Shown here piece by piece: positions 1 to 5,176 of a DNA stretch of 5,176 nt. How positions within the stretch are numbered: the stretch's first letter is position 1; every line of letters begins with the position of its first letter. The stretch spans positions 1 through 5,176 of the forward strand of contig DUNJ01000154.1 in assembly GCA_012839395.1 (NCBI GenBank), in the 5' to 3' direction. The translations under genes and the position numbers were made by a program. Origin of the DNA: Tepidimicrobium sp. (lineage in GTDB: Bacteria; Bacillota; Clostridia; Tissierellales; Tepidimicrobiaceae). The notes beneath the pieces were generated by a model that saw nothing but the letters and a program-made list of their open reading frames with translations, did no database searches and was not told the DNA's origin.

Positions 1-73
1 CATTGTGCTATTTTTTCATGTTTAGTTTACAAAGCCTCATTACTACTAATAATATATTATATATGATTATCAT

Positions 74-90
74 GTTTTTTAGTAAAAAAC
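74..90. repeat. AT-rich inverted repeat, 7-bp arms
   Basis: The sequence reads GTTTTTT-AGT-AAAAAAC, a perfect inverted repeat with 7-bp arms and a 3-base loop. The stem has only one G-C pair, so it is a weak hairpin. It lies about 180 bases upstream of the first gene, in a stretch rich in A and T runs (a 12-bp A5-TA-T5 palindrome follows at 103-114). It could be a weak bidirectional terminator for an upstream gene outside the window, a protein-binding site, or chance in AT-rich DNA. Confidence 0.3.
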
Positions 91-120
91 TTAACTCCTG
101 TAAAAAATATTTTTAAACGA

Positions 121-140
121 TTTGAAATAGAAATTTCAAA
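121..140. repeat. Perfect inverted repeat TTTGAAAT-AGAA-ATTTCAAA
   Basis: This is a perfect inverted repeat with 8-bp arms and a 4-base spacer, in the non-coding region ahead of the DUF1657 gene. The symmetry and spacing suit either an operator for a dimeric regulator or a weak hairpin. No U-tract directly follows on the + strand, so a terminator for an upstream + strand gene is unlikely. No regulator can be assigned from the sequence alone. Confidence 0.35.
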
Positions 141-187
141 AGGATACGATATAGATAATTTTTAATACTTATTTTCAAAGTATATAG

Positions 188-236
188 TTGTGGCAGTTTT
201 TGCACAGCATATTATGAATTTTAAGATTTGATTTTG
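188..236 (+). promoter_or_regulatory. Weak candidate promoter region for the DUF1657 gene
   Basis: Two alternative, both weak, readings exist. A sigma-A-like one is TTGTGG (188-193), a 16-bp spacer and TATTAT (210-215); its -10 matches well but its -35 is poor. A sigma-G-like one is GCATA (207-211), an 18-bp spacer and GATTTTG (230-236); its -35 fits the forespore consensus but its -10 misses two positions. Sigma-G is considered because DUF1657 genes in Bacillus spoVA-type operons are expressed in the forespore. Neither reading is firm. Confidence 0.2.
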
Positions 237-267
237 GTTAATCTAATTTGGAAAGCGAGGTGAGAAA

Positions 268-468
268 ATGACCGTACAGAGTGATCTACAGCAGGCGATA
301 GCTTCTTGTGAGGCAGCAAAAGGTAGTTATGCTATGATGGCTCAAGCTACGGAGGATCAGCAGGCAAAACAGATGTTCGAACAAATGGCTTCCGAAGTAG
401 ATAACCATATTCAATATTTAAGTGATAGACTGAATTATTTAAATGAAAATAACCCTCTCAATAGCTAG
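268..468 (+). CDS. DUF1657 domain-containing protein
   Basis: This 66-residue protein matches the DUF1657 family as I remember it, in length and pattern: an MTV start, a helix with Q/A-rich positions, a central T-x-D-Q-x-A-K-x-x-F segment (about residues 28-37 here) and a closing helix ending in an L-x-R-L-x-Y-x-x-x-x-x-P-like stretch. It has no signal peptide or membrane segment and is probably a small soluble helical protein. The start is supported by GAGGTGA at 257-263, four bases before the ATG. The molecular function of DUF1657 is unknown. In Bacillus, members lie in spoVA-like operons linked to spore germination and heat resistance, together with YhcN/YlaJ, SpoVAC/AD/AE and DUF421 proteins. 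None of those partners is visible here, so this copy looks monocistronic. It is followed by a hairpin terminator. The family call rests on recall, not on a search. Confidence 0.75.
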   Translation: MTVQSDLQQAIASCEAAKGSYAMMAQATEDQQAKQMFEQMASEVDNHIQYLSDRLNYLNENNPLNS

Positions 469-503
469 GATATTTAAATTTAAGTATATTGAAATTCTAA
501 GAT

Positions 504-527
504 AAGGTGGCTTTTTAGGCCACCTTT
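504..527 (+). terminator. Terminator-like hairpin after the DUF1657 gene
   Basis: AAGGTGGC (504-511) pairs perfectly with GCCACCTT (519-526). The stem can be extended inward by a T-G and a T-A pair, leaving a three-T loop. It sits 35 bases after the DUF1657 stop codon, the right place for an intrinsic terminator. The T-tract is short (TTT, then CATAT), so termination may be incomplete. The 3' side is close to the ribosome binding site of the next small reading frame. Confidence 0.6.
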
Positions 528-544
528 CATATATGGTGATAAAT

Positions 545-697
545 ATGGAAGATAAAGATTTCAACATAAAATTAGTTAATATATTATTGATATTCATAAA
601 TGGTCAGATGATAGCTTTAGGGATGATATTGTTCTTACTCTGCGATATAAATGTGGATATATGTTTATCTGGATACTGTTATGAATTGACACGATAA
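545..697 (+). CDS. Candidate small membrane protein, 50 residues
   Basis: The frame opens with ATG at 545 and runs 50 codons to TAA at 695-697. GGTGAT at 535-540, a good match to the 16S rRNA tail, lies four bases before the ATG. An in-frame ATG at 533 is less well placed. The peptide starts MEDKDFNIK, has one hydrophobic stretch at about residues 10-33 (one predicted membrane span, with N12, N19 and Q21 inside it), and ends in a short tail with cysteines at 33, 40 and 45. Ile is often ATA, as in the neighbouring genes. I do not recognise the protein. Against it, the terminator-like hairpin lies just upstream, no separate promoter is evident, and its last codons overlap the -35 box of the pump promoter. 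It could be a chance open frame. Confidence 0.35.
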   Translation: MEDKDFNIKLVNILLIFINGQMIALGMILFLLCDINVDICLSGYCYELTR

Positions 698-714
698 ATA
701 AAACATGGTATTTT
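686..714 (+). promoter_or_regulatory. Sigma-A promoter of the RND pump-tetR operon
   Basis: A perfect -35 box TTGACA (686-691) is followed by an optimal 17-bp spacer and the -10 box TATTTT (709-714, four of six consensus positions). Transcription would start at about 720-722, giving a leader of roughly 48 bases before the pump start codon. The start point falls on the palindrome at 721-740, so a bound repressor would block initiation or promoter escape. Confidence 0.75.
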
Positions 715-720
715 ATTAGA

Positions 721-740
721 GTGACTGACTGGTCGGTCAC
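721..740. promoter_or_regulatory. TetR-type operator palindrome
   Basis: The sequence GTGACTGACTGGTCGGTCAC is an imperfect palindrome with 16 of 20 symmetric positions and GTGAC/GTCAC outer arms. It resembles the TGAC-type operators of many TetR/AcrR-family repressors. It starts at the predicted transcription start of an operon that itself encodes a TetR-family protein, so autorepression is the natural reading. The core also has a 4-bp periodicity (GACT GACT GGTC GGTC), which would allow overlapping half-sites. Binding by the protein at 4463-5071 is inferred from position only. Confidence 0.75.
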
Positions 741-754
741 CAAATTGATTACCT

Positions 755-760
755 AGGAGA
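755..760 (+). promoter_or_regulatory. Ribosome binding site that sets the RND pump start
   Basis: AGGAGA at 755-760 is eight bases before the ATG at 769. The in-frame ATG at 760 overlaps this site and has no ribosome binding site of its own at a workable distance. The start at 769 is therefore preferred, giving the normal RND N-terminus MLSKFSVRRPF. Confidence 0.8.
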
Positions 761-768
761 TGTATGAT

Positions 769-3700
769 ATGTTATCAAAATTTAGCGTAAGAAGACCTTT
801 TACAATAATCGTTGCAGTTATTATAGTGCTTATATTGGGAACTATTTCATTTATAAATTTAAGTACTGATTTGCTACCCAGTATAGATCTACCCTATGTG
901 GTAGTAATAACTTCCTATCCAGGTGCAAGTCCGGAAGAGGTAGAAACTGTTGTAACTAAGCCAATCGAACAGATATTGGCAACTACAACCAATATTGAAA
1001 ATGTAAGTTCTATCTCTAGAGAAAATTCATCGGCCGTAATACTTGAATTTAGTAATGACACCAATATGGATTCGGCTATAATCGAGATAAATGGCAGCTT
1101 AGATTTGCTGAAGCCAAATTGGGACGATAGTATTGGGACCCCTATGATAATGAGATTAAACCCAGATATGCTACCCATTATGGTAGCCTCTGTTGATATA
1201 GAGGATATGGAGGCACCCGAGGTAACAAAATTGATAAGGGAGACCTTGCTGCCAGAATTTGAAAGCATAGTCGGTGTGGCTTCTGTAGAGGGAGTTGGGC
1301 TTATCGAAGAAAATATACAGGTAATTATTAATCGAGATAAAATCGAAAGGTTAAATCGAAAAATATTGAAATCTGTTGATTCGGAACTTGCTAATGCTGA
1401 AGATGAACTATTGAAAGCAAAAAAGGAGCTAAATGTAGCTGAAGCCCAGGTGAACCTAGAGGAGGAGAGACAGGGCTCTAAACTGGCAGAGGGTGAAGAG
1501 GCTATAATCATGGCCAAAGATCAGATTGCAACTGCTGAATTGGAATTGAGATTAGGGGAGAAGGAACTAAGGGATAAAAAGAAGGAACTGTTAACTATAC
1601 AAGAGTATCTAAAGGGTTTAGGCGATAAAATATCCGATGGGCAGTTGGAAAAGTTGGAGGAAATCAAACAAGTATTGGAATCCTATTCTGGAAGGAAATT
1701 GGAATCTATTGGGCAGTATAGAAAGGAAATAGATAGGGGATTGGCTGAAATATCTAAACAATTGTCCAGAATAGAGGAAGAAAAGGCTAGTATAGAGTCG
1801 AAAAAGGCGGAATTAAATACTAGACAGGGGCAGATTGAAAAGGGAAAGAAAACATTAAAAGCCGAAATGGATAAAGCCAGATCTCAGATAGAATCTGGAA
1901 AGATAAAACTGGATCAAAAACTATCTGAGTTGGATTCGGCCAAGGATGAAGCATTTAGAAAGGCCTCTTTAGATGGGGTTATTACCGAGGAAATGATTTC
2001 AAGCATATTGACGGCACAAAATTTTTCCATGCCTGCAGGATATGTGTCCGGAGATAACATGAGATACCTTGTAAAAGTTGGAGATAAAATCGAAGATGTA
2101 GAAGAATTGGGAAATTTGTTGCTGTTTGATGCGGATACAGAGGATATAGGCGGTATATATTTAAAGGATGTTGCTGATATAGAAAGTAAAGATAACTCTG
2201 ATGATATATATGCAAAGGTGAATGGAAATGATGCTGCAATGTTGATATTTCAAAAGCAAAACAACTATTCTACGGCAGAGGTATCCAATAGTATTAGAGA
2301 GAAGATAGATGAGATATTGAAGGATAATGAAAGAATGAATATAAGCACCTTAATGGATCAGGGGATCTATATAGATATAGTGGTGAAATCGGTATTGAAC
2401 AACCTAATTTATGGTGGGTTATTGGCTATAGCTGTATTGATATTATTCTTAAGGGATATGAAGCCGACATTTATAATAGCATTGTCCATCCCCATTAGCA
2501 TCATATTTGCTATAGCTATGATGTATTTTACTGGGGTTACCATTAACGTTATTTCATTGGCGGGTCTTGCTTTAGGGGTTGGGATGCTGGTGGATAACTC
2601 TATAGTGGTTATTGAAAATATATATAGGTTGAGAAATGAAGGATTATCAACTATAGATGCGGCTATAGAAGGGGCACGAGAAGTTTCGGGGGCCTTGTTA
2701 GCTTCTACTTTGACTACTGCTGTGGTATTTCTACCTATCATATTTACAAAGGGTATATCTAGACAACTGTTTGTAGACATGGGATTGACTATCGCCTATT
2801 CCCTATTCGCTAGCCTATTAGTAGCACTTACATTGGTACCCACCTTGGCGTCGGGAATATTGAAAAGCACGAGGGAAAAATCTCATGGTTTATTCGATAG
2901 GTTTGTAAATCGATATGAAAAGATACTTAGATGGTCATTGAAGCACAAATCTATAGTAATCATAGGAGTTGTAGCTTTGCTTGGATTAAGTGGATTTTTT
3001 GGGATTAGGATGGGAACATCTTTTATACCGGATATGGAGAGTCCCCAAATGTCCATCACCATAGAGTTACCTGAAGAGAGCACTTGGGATGATGCCAATT
3101 CAATGGCTGATACTGTGATAGACAGGATAATTGATATAGATGAAATAGAAACACTAGGTGCTTTTAGAGCAGGTTCCATGGGCGGAATGGAAGGGGAAAG
3201 TTCTAATGACAATTCTATATCTATATATGCAATATTGGATGAGGATAAGGCTATTAACAATGCGGAGATTGAGGAGCAAATAAGGGAGTTGACTAAGGAC
3301 TTAGATTGTACCATCCACATTGATGCCTCTATGATGGATATGGCTGCCTTGACAGGAACAGGGATAGAGGTGATGATAAAGGGCAGAGAAATAGATAAGT
3401 TGCGGAAAATCTCTATGGATATAGCTAAATTACTTGAAGAGACGGAAGGAACGGTGGAGGTTTCAAATGAAGCAGATAAAAGCGTATTGGAGATGAGGAT
3501 TATCGTGGACAAGAACAAGGCGATGGAGAAGGGATTAACCGTTGCACAGGTCTTTTCGGAGGTAAATGCCCTACTATCTCCGGAGAAATCCGCCACTACT
3601 CTTACAGTTGAAAACAAGGACTATCCGGTGATAGTAGTGGATGGAGGAAGTAAAAATATAGTTAAAGGGGATTTAGAAAAGTTGTCCATAAAATCCGATA

Positions 3701-4470
3701 AAGATGGTGAAGAGATTGTAGTCGACTTAGGAGATATCGCAATTATAGACGAAGAATATGGATTAGCTTCAATTAGAAGGGATTCTCAAGAGAGATATAT
3801 AACCGTTACAGCTAATATCGATGGAAAATATAATATAGGCCTTGTAAGCAGGGATTTTGAAGATAAACTAAAGAACTACGATATGCCTGATGGATATAGG
3901 GCTGAAATATCGGGTGAAATAGAGATGATCCATGATTCCTTAAGGGATCTATTCTATATGCTAATTTTGGCTATAGCGTTTATATACTTGATAATGGTTT
4001 CACAGTTTCAATCTTTATTGTCGCCATTTATCGTAATGTTTACAATTCCCCTTGCATTTACAGGTGGCCTTTTAGCTCTAGCTGCTACAGGATACGATCT
4101 AAGCATAATATCGATGCTAGGTTTTCTAGTATTGAGCGGGGTAGTTGTAAATAATGCAATAGTGTTTGTAGATTATACAAATCAGTTGAGGGCATTGGGA
4201 ATTGGTAAAGTGGAATCATTGGTGGAGGCAGGAAGAACCAGGATGAGGCCCATATTGATGACTGCAATAACCACTATACTTGGATTATCAACTCTATCCT
4301 TGGGGGTGGGAATGGGGGCGGAAATGTTGCAACCACTTGCTATAGCTTCTATAGGTGGATTGACATATGCCACCATGTTAACATTGATATTTGTCCCCAT
4401 AATGTATGACATATTCCATAAAGACAAAGAGGTCAATACAAGGGACGAAGGTGATAGGCGATATGGATAA
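769..4470 (+). CDS. RND-superfamily efflux pump with a long coiled-coil insertion
   Basis: This 1233-residue protein is a proton-driven RND exporter of the HAE1/AcrB-like type (SwrC/YerP is the Bacillus counterpart), likely expelling drugs or amphiphiles across the cytoplasmic membrane. Membrane segments fall at about residues 11-31, 540-561, 567-587, 593-620, 641-660, 667-697, 727-746, 1059-1079, 1084-1105, 1111-1137, 1162-1182 and 1190-1213: twelve, with two large extracytoplasmic loops. Family motifs include SYPGASPEEVE (49-59), GMLVDNSIVVIENIYR (605-620), VVVNNAIVFVDY (1125-1136) and RTRMRPILMT (1156-1165). D609, R1158 and T1165 match AcrB D407, R971 and T978; AcrB D408 and K940 are Asn here (N610, N1128), as I recall in many Gram-positive members. 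Residues ~197-399 are a coiled-coil insert; without it the length is about 1030, normal for RND. No adaptor gene is adjacent. The tetR gene overlaps its 3' end by 8 bp. The substrate is unknown. Confidence 0.93.
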   Translation: MLSKFSVRRPFTIIVAVIIVLILGTISFINLSTDLLPSIDLPYVVVITSYPGASPEEVETVVTKPIEQILATTTNIENVSSISRENSSAVILEFSNDTNMDSAIIEINGSLDLLKPNWDDSIGTPMIMRLNPDMLPIMVASVDIEDMEAPEVTKLIRETLLPEFESIVGVASVEGVGLIEENIQVIINRDKIERLNRKILKSVDSELANAEDELLKAKKELNVAEAQVNLEEERQGSKLAEGEEAIIMAKDQIATAELELRLGEKELRDKKKELLTIQEYLKGLGDKISDGQLEKLEEIKQVLESYSGRKLESIGQYRKEIDRGLAEISKQLSRIEEEKASIESKKAELNTRQGQIEKGKKTLKAEMDKARSQIESGKIKLDQKLSELDSAKDEAFRKASLDGVITEEMISSILTAQNFSMPAGYVSGDNMRYLVKVGDKIEDVEELGNLLLFDADTEDIGGIYLKDVADIESKDNSDDIYAKVNGNDAAMLIFQKQNNYSTAEVSNSIREKIDEILKDNERMNISTLMDQGIYIDIVVKSVLNNLIYGGLLAIAVLILFLRDMKPTFIIALSIPISIIFAIAMMYFTGVTINVISLAGLALGVGMLVDNSIVVIENIYRLRNEGLSTIDAAIEGAREVSGALLASTLTTAVVFLPIIFTKGISRQLFVDMGLTIAYSLFASLLVALTLVPTLASGILKSTREKSHGLFDRFVNRYEKILRWSLKHKSIVIIGVVALLGLSGFFGIRMGTSFIPDMESPQMSITIELPEESTWDDANSMADTVIDRIIDIDEIETLGAFRAGSMGGMEGESSNDNSISIYAILDEDKAINNAEIEEQIRELTKDLDCTIHIDASMMDMAALTGTGIEVMIKGREIDKLRKISMDIAKLLEETEGTVEVSNEADKSVLEMRIIVDKNKAMEKGLTVAQVFSEVNALLSPEKSATTLTVENKDYPVIVVDGGSKNIVKGDLEKLSIKSDKDGEEIVVDLGDIAIIDEEYGLASIRRDSQERYITVTANIDGKYNIGLVSRDFEDKLKNYDMPDGYRAEISGEIEMIHDSLRDLFYMLILAIAFIYLIMVSQFQSLLSPFIVMFTIPLAFTGGLLALAATGYDLSIISMLGFLVLSGVVVNNAIVFVDYTNQLRALGIGKVESLVEAGRTRMRPILMTAITTILGLSTLSLGVGMGAEMLQPLAIASIGGLTYATMLTLIFVPIMYDIFHKDKEVNTRDEGDRRYG
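1357..1965 (+). other. Coiled-coil hairpin domain inserted in the RND pump
   Basis: This segment encodes residues ~197-399 of the pump. It is rich in Glu, Lys, Gln, Ala and Leu with heptad-like spacing, has no proline, and is unlike the surrounding porter sequence. Glycine- and serine-containing breaks at about 283-291 and 305-315 split it into arms of about 86 (197-282) and 83 (316-398) residues, as expected for an antiparallel helical hairpin. At 1.5 angstroms per residue each arm would be about 125 angstroms long. Before it, the segment ending N188-R-D-K-I-E-R-L-N corresponds to AcrB around residues 188-196. After it, L401 to N418 (LDGVITEEMISSILTAQN) resumes the conserved AcrB-like LTPVDVITAIKAQN sequence. 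The insert therefore sits at the start of the docking subdomain, on the side away from the membrane. Boundaries are approximate. Confidence 0.85.
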
Positions 4471-5071
4471 TATGATGTATATGGAAAAGGAGCTAGCCAT
4501 ATTTGATGGGATAATAACCCTTATAAAGAATGGTTCCAATGTCTATTCTATTACGGTTTCAGAAATCGCTAGATCAGCTAATGTAGGCAAGGGTACGATA
4601 TACGATTATTTTGATACAAAGGAAGAGGCTATTTCAAAAGCTATTTTATACAATATAGACAAGGAGATAGAATATGCTATAGATAGGATATCCTTGAAGA
4701 ATGGTTTTAAAGATAGATACTACGAAATATTAAATATCGTTGCAGAGAATTTGCAGAGCAAATTTTGCACTATAAATATGTTATTATCTGCAGGTGGTTT
4801 TCAGGAGTTCTATGAATACCTATTGGAACAAAAGCAGGATGCCTCCCAATATATACGTAAAATAGAGAAAGAAATAGACAAATTGTTGGAAATGGGGTTT
4901 GAGGAAGGGGTTATAAGCATAGAGGAGGATATATATTATAGGAGGATGGTAATCAAGAGTGCCATATCCAGCTTTGTCGGATATATAAATATAAAGGAGC
5001 ATTACCCCCATATCGATATGGAGAGAGCAATGGACCTATCCTATAAGCTGATTGTTAAATCCCTTAATTGA
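4463..5071 (+). CDS. TetR/AcrR-family transcriptional regulator
   Basis: This 202-residue protein has the usual TetR-family length. Residues ~8-60 form the N-terminal DNA-binding domain, with the helix-turn-helix at about 31-50: TVSEIARSANVGKGTIYDYF, followed by the typical TKEEAISKAI helix. The rest (about 60-202) is a helical C-terminal domain, probably for ligand binding and dimerisation, and is not recognisable as a specific subfamily. The chosen ATG has GAAGGTGA at 4447-4454 about nine bases upstream. An upstream in-frame ATG at 4406 would add 19 residues encoded inside the pump gene and lacks such a site. The gene overlaps the pump by 8 bp (ATGGATAA), which suggests translational coupling. 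Its likely target is the palindrome at 721-740, making it an autoregulated local repressor of the pump. The ligand is unknown. Confidence 0.9.
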   Translation: MDNMMYMEKELAIFDGIITLIKNGSNVYSITVSEIARSANVGKGTIYDYFDTKEEAISKAILYNIDKEIEYAIDRISLKNGFKDRYYEILNIVAENLQSKFCTINMLLSAGGFQEFYEYLLEQKQDASQYIRKIEKEIDKLLEMGFEEGVISIEEDIYYRRMVIKSAISSFVGYINIKEHYPHIDMERAMDLSYKLIVKSLN

Positions 5072-5176
5072 TTCCTATGGATGTTAAGTGATTGAGGAAA
5101 ATTTTTATTAATATAATATTAAAGAAAATAGTGGGTATATATAGAATAACAGGAAGTTTATAAAAATATCGATTGG
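5072..5176. other. AT-rich tail without a recognisable gene
   Basis: No reading frame of note is seen. A perfect -10-like TATAAT lies at 5112-5117 on the + strand, but no matching -35 box is found at 16-18 bp. It may belong to a promoter for a gene beyond the window or be chance in AT-rich DNA. No strong terminator hairpin follows the tetR stop codon. Confidence 0.3.

Noticed and set aside
59..73. Fur-box-like sequence containing ATTATCA
   Set aside because: Only the right half matches the 7-1-7 consensus; the left half matches at three of seven positions.
3..116. Open stretch in the third + frame at the window edge that could be the C-terminal end of an upstream gene
   Set aside because: Only 37 codons, very AT-rich, with no domain signal; chance openness cannot be excluded.
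915..1517. 200-codon open frame on the - strand
   Set aside because: It lies antisense inside the pump gene, has a biased Ser/Ile/Leu-rich composition typical of a codon-usage shadow, and has no recognisable domain.
2883..3617. 244-codon open frame on the - strand
   Set aside because: It is antisense to the second porter region of the pump, Ser/Ile-rich and low in complexity. The + strand frame has clear RND homology.
4406..4462. Upstream start for the TetR protein
   Set aside because: It would add 19 residues read from inside the pump gene, without a good ribosome binding site. The ATG at 4463 has one and gives the normal family N-terminus.
5062..5106. Possible terminator of the pump-tetR operon (CCTTAATTG pairing with TGATTGAGG, followed by AAAATTTTT)
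   Set aside because: The stem needs three G-T wobbles, has an 18-base loop and overlaps the tetR stop codon. It is too weak to annotate.
1..5176. CRISPR array, tRNA, rRNA, insertion sequence or riboswitch
   Set aside because: No spaced direct repeats, cloverleaf, transposase frame, terminal repeats or recognisable riboswitch core was seen on either strand.

Overview
The window is AT-rich, reads almost entirely on the + strand, and uses strong GGAGG/GGTGA-type ribosome binding sites and many ATA, AGA and AGG codons. This points to a low-GC Gram-positive bacterium, most likely of the Clostridia/Tissierellia kind. The DUF1657 gene fits a spore-forming lineage. The organism is inferred from composition and gene content only.

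Layout: bases 1-267 are AT-rich non-coding DNA with two small perfect inverted repeats. A 66-residue DUF1657 protein (268-468) follows, closed by a terminator-like hairpin (504-527). Next is a 50-codon candidate small membrane protein (545-697). Its last codons overlap a good sigma-A promoter (TTGACA, 17 bp, TATTTT; 686-714). A 20-bp imperfect palindrome of TetR-operator type sits at the predicted transcription start (721-740). The promoter drives a two-gene operon: a 1233-residue RND-superfamily efflux pump (769-4470) and a TetR-family regulator (4463-5071) that overlaps it by 8 bp. The last 105 bases hold no gene.

How the parts work together: the TetR protein most likely binds the palindrome at the start of its own operon and represses both the pump and itself until a ligand, perhaps a pump substrate, releases it. 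No periplasmic adaptor (membrane fusion protein) or outer-membrane channel gene lies beside the pump.

The most interesting feature is inside the pump. About 200 residues of heptad-like, charged helical sequence (residues ~197-399) are inserted where AcrB-type pumps begin their TolC-docking subdomain. The insert looks like an antiparallel hairpin with two near-equal arms of about 85 residues. Without it the protein would be about 1030 residues, the normal RND length. It may act as a built-in projection through the cell wall, analogous in principle to the coiled-coil hairpin of mycobacterial MmpL4/MmpL5. That function is inference.
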